From contig MU069462.1 of assembly GCA_002284615.2 (NCBI GenBank), positions 691,390 through 720,479 of the forward strand: a stretch of 29,090 nt of DNA, given 5' to 3'. The stretch comes from Dunaliella salina (taxonomy: Eukaryota; Chlorophyta; Chlorophyceae; Chlamydomonadales; Dunaliellaceae). This document shows positions 8,961 to 17,578 of this stretch, in pieces (the stretch's first letter is position 1; the number at the start of each line of letters is the position of its first letter). Under the pieces are notes generated by a model, which saw only the letters and a list, made by a program, of their open reading frames with translations, ran no database searches and was not told where the DNA came from. The position numbers and the translations under genes are program-made.

Positions 8961-10591
8961 AGTCCCCCCCTGTTCCCCCAGCGCCCCCCAGTACTTCTCA
9001 ATTCATAACGAGGATTCGACCTTGGCGCCCTTTTCAGGGGAACAACTAATAGAGCATCGGGCCGGCTGGAAGTGAGCCTACTCTTGTCAGGGAAGCGGCG
9101 CGGGAAAATATATTTGGGAAGGGTCCTATTAGTAGCATATTCTGGGATCTGTAAGTCTTGCAAGGCAAGACGGTCTGCTCTGCCAATTTCCATGGAGGCA
9201 ATACCTGCCCCAAGAGGGCCTTTGCTGATGGCTTTTAGGAGGATTCTGCTGGCAATATTGTGTCGCTCAGTTACCATACCAGACATGGTTGAATTTTTGC
9301 ATCCTGATAAGATGTGAAGGGCACTGTTAAGTTCCCCACAGAAGGGGCATTGTAGGCTTGTGGAAATTTTGAAGCGCACCGCGTGTTTTTGATTTAAGAG
9401 GGTACCTGTGCAGTACTTAAAAATGTTTTGCCTCATTTTGAAAGAGAGTGTTGGCAAAGTCCAGAAGGCATTACTGATATTTTTGTGGATGTTGGGGAGT
9501 ATACTTTGGTAGAAGGAGTAGTACCCTGTGTTAGAGTTGGCCTTTCCAAGTTTGTGTTTCGAGTGCATGTGCTTCCGTAAAGCATAATGGAGGTTGGAGA
9601 AGTGTCTCAGCTTTACGGCAGGTGGGTTAAGGCGTCTAGNAGCATTTGCATGAGTGCAGGAAGTTTCCTCAAAGGCAAGCCAGGTGGTGTCATGAAAAGG
9701 ATTGCCTTCAAGGGTTGCACATGGGAAGGTTATGTCTGCAAGGGTGTCGTCATTCTGAATGGCCTGGTGCTTGGCAATGGCATCTGCGCATTCATTGCCG
9801 GCAATTCCAGCATGAGATTTAACCTTAAAGAAATGGAAAGGGGTAGGTGATTTGCATATGAGCTGTATGATTAACTTGACGATTTGGCCTTGGACATGCT
9901 GGTGATGAAGCTCTGGGTAGAGTATTTGCTTTCTGATCTGTTCTAGAGAGCGAAGGCTGTCGGTGGCAATGCAACAATATCCTAGGAGAATGGCAGCTAC
10001 TGTTGCCGCAAATTCGGCTCTGGTGATGGTATGGGTGATTCCTGCTCCATTCGGCTGGACATGGTTGGTGCTGTCACTTGCGGGGTGGTAGACCCCTGCA
10101 CCAATAACTTGCTTGCCATTGTGCACATGCATGCACATGCTTCCCATATGGGAACTGCCGTCCGTGTACGCCCATTCTCTCCAGTTTTCAACTTTGTGCA
10201 CCAGGCAAGGGCTGGATGATGTGAGTGATGAGAAACTTTGTTGGCTTTGCGTGGTACTGTGTAAGGTTTGTTGGTGGGCAGAAGGTAGCTTTTTAAATTC
10301 ATTGAAGCCAGTTTCAATTTCTGGGTGTCTTGGATTAAGGATAGGGTCGTTGCTAATCTTATTTTCCAGCCATCTTGCTTCACGGATGTCTTGTTTCAGG
10401 CCTTTGAGCCAATTTGAGTTTATCTCATTGAGGCGGACTCTTGCGGCGGTGTTCCAAACAGCAATTATTTGTAGGCTCCAGGAGTGGCATGGAAGGTCAA
10501 TTTCTTGGCTTAGCCAGAAGGGGGGGGTTGGCATAGTTGAGTCTTGTTGAGGGTATGGTTCCCAATGCGCGACAGAAGTGAGGGTAGGCAT
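8918..10591 (-). CDS. RNase H and zinc-motif segment of the element protein
   Basis: A 557-codon open frame. Residues about 138-280 are an RNase H domain with the catalytic acidic set visible: Asp144 in YTDGSS, Glu193 in TRAEFAA, Asp211 in IATDS, and Asp270 in GNECAD after His260 in KVKSHAG. Residues 415-431 form a CPFC...H....C zinc motif like that after RNase H in LINE-type elements. Pro511-Asp512 begins the nuclease motif completed in the next frame. The first approximately 20 codons are probably out of the true frame; the segment is entered by a shift at a run of eight Cs near 10520. One codon is ambiguous (N at 9640). The enzyme should degrade RNA in RNA-DNA hybrids. Confidence 0.88.
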   Translation of the reverse strand: MPTLTSVAHWEPYPQQDSTMPTPPFWLSQEIDLPCHSWSLQIIAVWNTAARVRLNEINSNWLKGLKQDIREARWLENKISNDPILNPRHPEIETGFNEFKKLPSAHQQTLHSTTQSQQSFSSLTSSSPCLVHKVENWREWAYTDGSSHMGSMCMHVHNGKQVIGAGVYHPASDSTNHVQPNGAGITHTITRAEFAATVAAILLGYCCIATDSLRSLEQIRKQILYPELHHQHVQGQIVKLIIQLICKSPTPFHFFKVKSHAGIAGNECADAIAKHQAIQNDDTLADITFPCATLEGNPFHDTTWLAFEETSCTHANAXRRLNPPAVKLRHFSNLHYALRKHMHSKHKLGKANSNTGYYSFYQSILPNIHKNISNAFWTLPTLSFKMRQNIFKYCTGTLLNQKHAVRFKISTSLQCPFCGELNSALHILSGCKNSTMSGMVTERHNIASRILLKAISKGPLGAGIASMEIGRADRLALQDLQIPEYATNRTLPKYIFPRRFPDKSRLTSSRPDALLVVPLKRAPRSNPRYELRSTGGRWGNRGGLSASHSYSTNTQGS

Positions 10592-11217
10592 TCAGGAGTT
10601 AAGAGTATGGATTTGTGCTCATAGGGCCCCCCCCAGCTTGGTAAGAACATGAAAGTTGCTGTGGCATGGCTTTGTTGCATGGCAGGAAAAATGGCATGTT
10701 TGAGAGTAAGGTACATCACATCGTCATTGTAGATAGGATGGCATATTGAAAATCCTGAGAACTTGGACGAGAGGCTGTTGTGGATTGCTCCAAAGACCCT
10801 ATCTCGAGGGTGTCCACTCCAGTAGCTGAGGTGGCAGGGGTTGTAGTCCAGGGGAGAAGCCATTTTTTCCTGGGTAACAAGAGCCCATTTCTGCATGGCA
10901 GTGTGGATATGGTTTGGTAGGATGCGCATGTATGAGTCCTTGATTTTCTTACTTTGCTGCGTTTTGCTGTTGAGGGTTGAGCGCGAGAAAAGACCCACGA
11001 GCTCAGAGGCAAAGCTTTGGGGTGGAGGTTGGATTGTGTTGTGGATCCCATTGTCTCTGGCTCTGTTGAAAGCAGTGTTGAGGATATTGATGCGCTCAGG
11101 TGCTAGCATTCCTTTGCATCTTCCATCTGTGCCATAAATGCATGCCACTTGTTTGGAATAGACTTGTGGTAGCACCAGAGGTGGTATTGGTGGCATTGGA
11201 GGGGGAGTAGGTAGCAT
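10510..11217 (-). CDS. Central domain of the element protein, function unknown
   Basis: A 235-codon frame that overlaps the PHD frame at its start and the RNase H frame at its end, both in other frames. Recognisable blocks are IYGTDGRCKGML, a PPP-SFASE segment, KKIKDSYMRILP, YWSGHPRDRVFGA, FSGFSICHPIYNDD and ATATFMFLPSWGG. The early residues before VACIYGTDG probably arise from the frame break. YNDD resembles the reverse transcriptase YxDD box, but no other reverse transcriptase block flanks it. I do not recognise the fold. Confidence 0.7.
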   Translation of the reverse strand: MLPTPPPMPPIPPLVLPQVYSKQVACIYGTDGRCKGMLAPERINILNTAFNRARDNGIHNTIQPPPQSFASELVGLFSRSTLNSKTQQSKKIKDSYMRILPNHIHTAMQKWALVTQEKMASPLDYNPCHLSYWSGHPRDRVFGAIHNSLSSKFSGFSICHPIYNDDVMYLTLKHAIFPAMQQSHATATFMFLPSWGGPYEHKSILLTPECLPSLLSRIGNHTLNKTQLCQPPPSG

Positions 11218-12115
11218 CTGCTCTGGGTTGGGGGTCTGCTGTATTACTTACCTTTGGCCTAGTGAGATCAACTGTTGTGATCCAGAATTCACAGTGGCCA
11301 GTTCCATTAATGTCTACTGGGGGTTTTGTGGGATTCATGTCAAAGGTGGCCTTTATACGGAGTTCCATGTCTAATTGTTGTTTCCAAGTGTTTATCCTGT
11401 CTGAGTTTTCAAATCCTTGCCTTACAAGGTTGTCTAGCTCAGAGTCAGCGGCTGGAGTGGAGAGGTCTGGTTCATCTTTGCAAGCCTCAAATTTAAGGAT
11501 GCATCCATGAAAATTGAGCCAAGCTTCCCTGATGTCTTCAGGTTCCCAGCTTGGCTCCCAATCAATGCGAGTTAGTTCATTGCTGAAAGAGTTTGATTCT
11601 CTTTTTAATTTCTCATCATTGCTGAGAGGTTTGCATGCAGGGCAGGCCCAATAAGTGTTGTTGTCTACATCCTCTCTTTGTACATCAGAGTAACATCCAA
11701 GCTCCTTCATGCAGGACCAGTGGTAGGTTCGGTGGCAAACATCGCAGATGTACATGTCAGGGTAGGGGGGCTCAGAGTTTATGGGCTCTTTGCCGCCGTT
11801 GTAGTTGCAGATCTCACAGCAGGCGCACTCAATTTCAGCTCGAGCGGCAGGTTTGGTATTGACAGGTGTGAACCCAGCGCGTTTGAACATTGGGAGAGCC
11901 CATTTTTCTATGGTCATGGGCGCAAAGTGGGTCAGGTATTGTTTCTGGTGCTCGGGAGGCTCATTGTTCCTGTCTCTTTTCTTGGCTATGATGATCCTCC
12001 AATCACTGATATGTGTGATATCATTTAGGTCGTAGTTGTAAACAGTATTGATTGCGTCATGGAGGTTTGTTTCATCTATTAGTTTTCTCAATATAATTTT
12101 TTCTTGTAGTGCCAT
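11096..12115 (-). CDS. PHD-finger N-terminal part of the element protein
   Basis: A 339-codon frame starting with ATG at 12115. Residues 100-161 hold a C4HC3 PHD finger: Cys100, Cys103, Cys124, Cys127, His132, Cys135, Cys158, Cys161, with the usual aromatic Trp133. PHD fingers read histone tails or bind other proteins, so this could steer integration to chromatin; that is inference. The segment after residue 165 is acidic and Trp-rich (IDWEPSWEPEDI). The last approximately 40 codons overlap the central domain in another frame, and the true reading switches near the C run at 11205. Confidence 0.85.
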   Translation of the reverse strand: MALQEKIILRKLIDETNLHDAINTVYNYDLNDITHISDWRIIIAKKRDRNNEPPEHQKQYLTHFAPMTIEKWALPMFKRAGFTPVNTKPAARAEIECACCEICNYNGGKEPINSEPPYPDMYICDVCHRTYHWSCMKELGCYSDVQREDVDNNTYWACPACKPLSNDEKLKRESNSFSNELTRIDWEPSWEPEDIREAWLNFHGCILKFEACKDEPDLSTPAADSELDNLVRQGFENSDRINTWKQQLDMELRIKATFDMNPTKPPVDINGTGHCEFWITTVDLTRPKVSNTADPQPRADATYSPSNATNTTSGATTSLFQTSGMHLWHRWKMQRNAST

Positions 12116-12429
12116 ACCTCTGTGTGTTGGGCTGTTTGGCCCAGTGGGGAGATACTAGGGATAGAGAGGATTGCATTAGGTTGAAGAAGCTTTCTCCTCT
12201 TAGGTTTCTGTCGGCTGTTTTGTGTGCCTTGGCTAGAGGACATTAGGTTGGTGGTGGGAGGCTCAGAGGGGGAGCTTGGCTGATGGTGAGTGGGGGGTGG
12301 GTTGTCACTTTGGTGTTGCATGGCCAGGGGATTGGATGTTGTTTGGTTACAGGTACTCAGTGTATGGAGGGAGCTTGATTGTGACTTGGATCGCGTGCGC
12401 TTGCTGTGAGGCTCGTTGTGGGGAGACAT
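12088..12429 (-). CDS. Ser/Pro-rich leader frame of the element
   Basis: A 113-codon frame rich in Ser, Pro, Gln and Asn with a basic patch (KRTRSKSQ). Its last 28 bases overlap the start of the PHD frame. It may be a separate first protein or the out-of-frame start of one long protein. No domain is recognised, and part of it lies in the tandem repeat described below. Confidence 0.4.
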   Translation of the reverse strand: MSPHNEPHSKRTRSKSQSSSLHTLSTCNQTTSNPLAMQHQSDNPPPTHHQPSSPSEPPTTNLMSSSQGTQNSRQKPKRRKLLQPNAILSIPSISPLGQTAQHTEVWHYKKKLY

Positions 12430-12755
12430 AGCTTGCAGGTCCCTTCTGTGTGGGGCATCCGGATTGTTAGGTTGGGTGGTGGGGAGTGCAAGGTTGGCAG
12501 ATGCGGCTCTTTTCCTGATGGGGCTAGATTTTCGCTTGGGTGTTGTAAGGCTAGGGGGTTGGATTTTGGTTGGTTACAGGAACTCTGTGAGAAAGTGAAG
12601 CATGATAGTGAATTGGATCGCATGAGCTTGCAGGGAAGCTAAAAGAGGGGAGACATAGCCTGTGGGTCCCACCTGTGTGGGGCATCAGGATGGATAGGTT
12701 GGGTGGTGGGGAGTGCTAGGTTCGCAGAGGCGGCTCTCTTCCTGATGGAGATGGT
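12290..12755. repeat. Tandem duplication in the element leader (228-bp period)
   Basis: Bases 12421-12523 and 12649-12751 match closely; both start GGGAGACATAGC and run through GTGTGGGGCATC and GGTTGGGTGGTGGGGAGTGC. The stretches before each, around TTGGTTACAGG at 12340 and 12570, also match. The duplication falls in Ser/Pro-rich leader coding sequence. Confidence 0.75.
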
Positions 12756-12905
12756 TCTTGAAGGAGTTTCCTGGGGGTAGAGGGGCATAACTTGTGTTAT
12801 ATTTTGTGCTTGCGTGGGTGTGGTGGCAGAGTATGGGGTCTCTGTGGTTCCTTGCTGTATTTCCTGAGTGGGGAGCAGTAAGTAGTTTTGAGGTGTGTTT
12901 TGCAC
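12639..12905 (-). CDS. Short Thr/Pro-rich leader frame of the element
   Basis: An 88-codon frame of Gln-, Thr- and Pro-rich composition upstream of the preceding leader frames and in a different frame from the PHD segment. It could be a remnant of a longer leader protein. The first 570 bases of the element (13480-12906) contain no clear frame beyond this. Confidence 0.25.
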   Translation of the reverse strand: MQNTPQNYLLLPTQEIQQGTTETPYSATTPTQAQNITQVMPLYPQETPSRTISIRKRAASANLALPTTQPIHPDAPHRWDPQAMSPLF

Positions 12906-13480
12906 CAGGGAGGTTGCTCCTGTGGTTAGTGTGGTTGTTTTTTTGCTTTTAGAACGTGTCCTTTTGCTAGGTGGCTCTTCAGTTGCGTTTATGGTATTTT
13001 GAGAAAGTGCATTGAGTGGTATAGCTTTTGTGGGAGGTACATCATGCTCGTTGGCAGCTCCCTGCCAGTGGGGATTATTGTCGGGGTTGTTGGGGCTCCT
13101 TTGCCAAACCCAGTGGGTAGTGGTACCTTGTATGTTTTCTTGTATGGTGTTTCGAGTGTTTCCAGGCTTAATGCTTGCCTCTTCGTGAGGTGTGGAGGAG
13201 GTCTTTTGCGTGCTGTGAGAAGTGGTGGTCAGGGAAATGGTGCTCTGGGAAGTGATGTCGAAGGAGGCAATGTTTAAGGAGGAGGTGTTGTGAGAGGTTG
13301 TCTCTGTTGTGTTTAAGGAGGTGGTGGATTGATTGTTATTAACTTCTGCTAGGCTGGCCCCTCGATTGCGTGTTGTTCTGTGAGGGTCTTGGTTGAGGGT
13401 AGTGACAGAGGTATTTGTCAGGTTGGTGCGGCGGCCTGTAAGCGGGTGTGTATAGCAGGTTCTGGAACGGGGTTGTGTTT

Positions 13481-13490
13481 ACGTCCCATA
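13481..13490. repeat. Target-site duplication, right copy
   Basis: Partner of the copy at 8397-8406. It marks the 5' end of the minus-strand element and the resumption of the older plus-strand copy. Confidence 0.8.
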
Positions 13491-14240
13491 CCCCACTCAG
13501 ATGCACTCACCCACAGATAAACGGATTGAACATAAATTGCCACCATCAAGCACTCAGCATTTGTGGCAAAGAATTCAGCAAAGGGAATTATGGACCTTAT
13601 ATTGTCACCATAGATGCATGCAATGCAGAGAGGCTTTGCTTCCTTGAGATGGAAATTTCAAATGATGTTCACCAAAACATTCCATATTGGCTATTTCCAT
13701 CCAGGCATCCACCAAATGCACAACTCAATCGCCCTGATGGCATTATAGTTTTGCCCCTAAAAGGCAGAGACTCCACACATTACCCGCAAAATATGAATCC
13801 TAGAAACAGAGTATCCACTTCATTCGAGCTAGAATTTTGCTCTGACACCAAACCTGAAGAAACACTGTACACAGCACAAAACTAGCACAAATACACCATT
13901 GAAAGACATCGCACAAAAAATCTCCGGGGCATACATTGCAATAACAGATTCACATTGCACACCATACTAATTGGAGTTGCTGGAACTATCTTCAATCCCT
14001 GCACTATTGATCCCCTCTACAAACTTGGCCACAGCAAAGGCAAAGCCCACGGAAATGCAAAGATCTCCACCATCATGCAGTCAAGACCTTGACATAAAGT
14101 AACAATACCAAAAACGCCATGCAATTCAGCAACACAAGCAATGGGGGTTTGGGGGAGGAGGCTACGGGGCGGGCTGCATACAGGACAGCAAGGCGCGCAG
14201 CTGGACGGATGGCTGACGACCCGCTGGACCCACATGAGCC
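13491..14240 (+). pseudogene. Decayed C-terminal part of the same family (right half of copy A2)
   Basis: It resumes in frame with 8406, completing the zinc motif, and continues through RCTHPQIN, a Pro-Asp at 13733-13738 (NRPDGIIVLP) and a stop after LYTAQN. A frame change leads to LHTILIGVAGT and IDPLYKLG, then a degenerate DPLDPH ending near 14235. The Glu-x-Lys motif reads FELEF, so the catalytic Lys is lost. Confidence 0.82.
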
Positions 14241-14290
14241 GGGCTGCTCATAGGTAGCCTTTGTTTAAAATTAAAAAGAAAAAGGAAAGT

Positions 14291-14400
14291 ACACGCAGGT
14301 CAGAGGCCGCGTGCGTTAAGGGAAGGTCCACTAACTAACAAGCTAGCAAGCTAGCAGTGCACTACCACCACGTGGCCTCACCAGAAGGCCCTCAGAACCT
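14291..14400 (-). repeat. Short dispersed repeat copy 1 (SINE candidate)
   Basis: On the minus strand it reads GCTAGCTTG phrases, then GTGGACCTTCCCTTAACGCA, CGCGGCCTCTGACCTGCGTG (able to form a CACGC/GCGTG stem), then a T-rich tail. It follows directly on the decayed element copy ending at 14240. Confidence 0.65.
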
Positions 14401-14676
14401 ACGCTAGACACAGCTAGCCCAAGAGAGGGCCAGAATCAGAGCTAATGAGGATCTGGAAGGTTGTCCGCCATGCCCCTGGACGCCCAGACTCTCCTTCTCC
14501 TGCTGTCCTCTGCCGCGCGCCCAGCAACCCCCCCCACCCCCCAAAAGCCCCCTGAAAATGAAGGTAAAATGAATGCCTGGTGTTTGTGATGGATGTCAAT
14601 TTTTGGCTTTTGCTACTGCTAATTCAGCTTTGTGCTTGGTAAAGCCCAAAGATTTATAAGAACCTTCGTTGGTGGG

Positions 14677-14760
14677 GCTCACTGTCAGTTTCAGCGCTGA
14701 TTGTTGGGTCTTTCCTTAATGCACGCTGGTTGTGTCAAGCGTAGATTTTTCCCTTTTTTT
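14677..14760 (+). repeat. Short dispersed repeat copy 2
   Basis: Starts CTCACTGTCAGTTTCAGCGC, then TCTTTCCTTAATGCACGCTG, a short loop, AAGCGTAG and a T-rich tail. It belongs to the same subfamily as the tandem pair at 15405-15567. Confidence 0.7.
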
Positions 14761-14951
14761 ACAACCCGTACACAATTGATCCCCTTTGCGAACTTGGTTT
14801 GACAAAGGAATGGTAACCAAGCTGGCAACAAGGCTCCACTGCCATGCTGTTAAAACCCTGACAAAAATTCACAACACTACACTGAACGTGCTGGGTACAG
14901 GAGAGTTGGATGCACACCTGGACCAATGGCCGACAATACCAGATCCACATT
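14761..14951 (+). pseudogene. 3'-terminal fragment of the element family
   Basis: Reads YNPYTIDPLCELGL, then after a frame change TKLATRLHCHAVKTL and finally IPDPH-stop. It matches the last approximately 60 codons of the minus-strand element, including the terminal DPH. Nothing of the upstream protein is present. Confidence 0.75.
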
Positions 14952-15274
14952 AGTTTTCGAAGTTTACCTCTAGGCTACTGGTGAGGCTCACAGTCGGGGC
15001 AGCAGGCTCCGGCCCGGGGATTGGCGCCCCTGTCCATATGTGAGCTACCAGGAAAACTTTGAACTACTACGTAGTACGCAGTACGCTTCAAACGGTCTGC
15101 AAACGTGCCAGGAAAGTTCTGACAAAAAACTGGTGCAGGAGTGGTCCTGGAAGTTGGCGCGGTGGAGAAGGTGCTCAGAGGTGGAGTGATCTCAGTTTGA
15201 GTCTGCATAACTGCGTGCTCACCTCCTGGCTACGGCTGGCCCCTGTGCAAAAGGGGGGCCCTTGCTGAGATATT

Positions 15275-15400
15275 GAATAGCTTCCTGGCAAAGGGGTGAG
15301 CCTGGAGTTTGCTCGACAGCGTCCCTTGACAGCAGTGTCAAGGGTGTCCTTGGTGGAGGCCAACTTGCTGGAGTAGACTTCTGTGCTGCTTTTTCTCTTG
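15275..15400 (-). pseudogene. Small 3' fragment of the element family
   Basis: The minus strand reads EVYSSKLASTKDTLDTA, matching YAYKLASTRRALEKT near the C-terminus of the intact element. Flanking homology is weak. Confidence 0.4.
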
Positions 15401-15404
15401 GTCT

Positions 15405-15567
15405 GGTGGGACTCACTCTCAGTTTCAGCGCTGCTTGTTGGGCCTTTCCTTAATACATGCTGGCTGTGTCCAGCGTAGGCTTTCTTTCTTTCAGGCTCAC
15501 ACTCAGTCACAGCGCTGACTGTTGAGTCTTCCCTTAATGCGTGCTGGATATTGCCCAGCATAGACTT
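15405..15567 (+). repeat. Short dispersed repeat copies 3 and 4, in tandem
   Basis: Two adjacent copies of about 80 bp. Each has CAGCGCTG, a CCTTAATRC box, a hairpin and a pyrimidine tail. The hairpin in copy 3 is ATGCTGG with CCAGCGT; in copy 4 it is TGCTGG with CCAGCA, so paired positions have changed together. Confidence 0.75.
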
Positions 15568-15734
15568 TTACCTTTACTTTTTAGAGCAGAGCATGGAGAA
15601 CATTCCAGCAAATTGGCTAAATATCATCATTGTGTGGCACTTCCATTCAGACAGTTTGTGCTTAAGGCAAACCCTTTCATGTTCTTAGGTACCTGTTTCT
15701 TGACTTGAGTAGGCGTGTTCAGAGGAACATCGTG

Positions 15735-15990
15735 TATTTTCATCTGCAAGCACACTCTCTGGGAGTCGAGACTTGTCATTGAATGCATACGGCCCCCATT
15801 GTGATCTGTGCATCTTGGAGGAGTTCCAAGATGAAAGACATGCTATTTTTCTGTGCTCTTGCAAGTTTATGTGCTGCCTCAAAAAAAAGTTCGACCATCT
15901 TTTTTTTCTGGATTTCCTGCACACCTTCTTAAAGCTCACACTGAGGATGCCTGTCGTTTCTTTCAAATCAAGACAATGATACACAGTGAT
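15735..15990 (+). pseudogene. Fragment of a different LINE-like protein end
   Basis: The frame reads TLSGSRDLSLNAYGPHCDLC, then EEFQDERHAIFLC and a short basic tail. CxxC followed by DExH....C is the usual zinc motif near the C-terminus of many non-LTR retrotransposon proteins. It differs from the CPxC motif of the PHD element, so it represents another family. No reverse transcriptase remains. Confidence 0.5.
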
Positions 15991-16555
15991 TAATTTCTGA
16001 ACTCAAGGATTTTTTCATAGCACCGAGCAGCCAAACTATCTGGCTGAAGACCATATTCTCTAATGTAATGTATTGTAATGTCTGATTTTTAGCTGCTCTC
16101 ACTGGATCCAGGGTCGTGGCGATGGCGCCTGTGCATCATTTACAAGGCTTTTTTATAAATTACACAAGGATTTACTATAGAATTGAAAGTGCATGGGGAG
16201 CAAACAGGGCCAAGTCACGCCTGCTGTGGCGCTTGTGAGGTTGAAGAGGGCTCTTGAAGAGTTCAACTCTACAGTAAGGTACAGATTCCATAGATGTTGA
16301 AAAACTCTCGGTGCATGCACCTCCAGAAACTCTCTCAAGAGCCAAGCACGTGGCTATCTTAGATCTGAAATTCCCGCGCTCTTAGTTTCTGACAGGCGGC
16401 TAATAAGTATTCACACGATCTGGACGACGTGCTTGAGCATAATTCTGGCAGCCTGCTGCGACAGTTGCTGCCTCAGATCCAGCAGATGATGAAATACCTG
16501 CACAGCACATTGTGGTAAAGCAGTTTTAAATGTGAGGTAGTGTGCAGGGACACTT
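15991..16555. other. Intergenic stretch, nothing recognised
   Basis: Short open frames occur on both strands without motifs, repeats or splice structure that I can support. Confidence 0.5.
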
Positions 16556-17245
16556 GTCATGCAGGCTGCCCTACATACAAGCCGCTGCAGTGGTTGCAAG
16601 TATCAATCTGTTTGGAAGAAAGGAGAAGGAAGAAAAGAAAGGGGAGGAGAAAAGAAAAGGAGAACCTAATTATGCAGTGAAAGCTCTCCTTACGACAGCA
16701 AAGGAAAAGGAGATGCACTGGCTCAAAAGAGCCATGAGTCCCATCATCACCTTGGTAAAGAACAGAAAGGGCCCTTGCAGAGATATTGGCTTGAGCAAAT
16801 GGTAATTTAAAACGCAAACATAAATTTGGTTCAAAATGAATAAGATACAGCTATTGCAGCAAATTTGTACCGACGTGCAAAAATAGTGTTTACTTTTCAC
16901 ACAGGTTTTGGAGCCAGGTGTTTCAAGCGACTCTCCAGATCCCCACTAGTATGTCCTACAGCTTCGTGTTCAACAGGATTCACAGATCGTTTAAATGAAG
17001 TGTCTTCTTTCTCTTGCCATTTTGGGAAGGTTGTCTCTAAAGACTTCTTGCAGCCTCCCAGGCTGCACCATCTCCAATATCAATCTTGCTCACCTATTCT
17101 GCGATTAGAGAGACACAAATCTGCATAGAATCGGGAAAAAATGGCTCGCTGTTTGACCTACAACTCTTTAAAAAAAAGGGGGGTAGTGTGGTAAAAAGTG
17201 GAAATTCTCCACCCTGCCCCATCTGTTCAAATTTTCGGCGAAGCC
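16556..17245. repeat. Diverged interspersed repeat, first copy
   Basis: Shares with 18018-18852 the landmarks CTGCCCTACATACAAGC, TCTGTTTGGAAG plus a purine-rich tract, GTGGAAGCTCTCC-type sequence, CACCTTGGTAAAGAACAG, GTCCTACAGCTT, CCATTTTGGG, AAATCTGCATA and AGTGTGGTAAAAA. The minus strand reads a similar short frame (VLYQG-DGT) in both copies. Confidence 0.8.
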
Positions 17246-17435
17246 CCAGTCATGGGGTGTACGCCCGGAGCGTTGAATGTTTCTGAGTAACGTTCACACC
17301 TGGCTGCCCTGGCTCACACACCGCTCCCCCTGCCCTGAAACCCCGCATTTAGGCCAAGCAAAAAGTCTCATGCAGCAGTGCAGTGTCTGTTTTGTGGGAG
17401 AAGCTCTGTGCAAAGAATACTGGAATTCCTCCATT

Positions 17436-17578
17436 GGGAGGCTGAGCAGAAGATGACCAGCATAGCTTGCCCAGCGCATTCCCCGCCCTGAGACTTTCCA
17501 AAAACACCCCCTGTTTGGTAGCTGAGCAGAAGATGGCCAGCATGGCTCGCTAAGCGCACCCCCCGCACTGATACCCGG
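17436..17578. repeat. Tandem duplication, 80-bp period
   Basis: GCTGAGCAGAAGATGACCAG near 17440 and GCTGAGCAGAAGATGGCCAG near 17520 begin two consecutive similar units that continue through CAGCAT-GCT and GCGCA-CCCCGC. Confidence 0.75.

Larger units (their letters stand above)
8407..13480 (-). mobile_element. 5.07-kb retroelement-like unit: PHD, RNase H, PD-(D/E)xK
   Basis: The element runs on the minus strand from about 13480 (5' end) to 8407 (3' end), flanked by a 10-bp direct duplication with one mismatch. It has a Ser/Pro-rich leader region, then one long coding region (12115 to 8527) broken by three frameshifts near homopolymer runs. Order of domains: PHD finger, a central domain of unknown function, RNase H, CxxC..H..C zinc motif, PD-(D/E)xK nuclease-like fold. 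The 3' UTR (8526-8407) ends in a pyrimidine tail, TTTTTCTTTTTTTCT. I find no reverse transcriptase motifs, so the propagation mechanism is unclear. At least six other fragments of the family lie in the window. Confidence 0.85.

Noticed and set aside
10710..10745. YNDD in the element's central domain as a reverse transcriptase YxDD box
   Set aside because: No other reverse transcriptase block is found around it, and the following sequence (VMYLTLKHAIF) does not resemble the palm. Kept as unknown domain.
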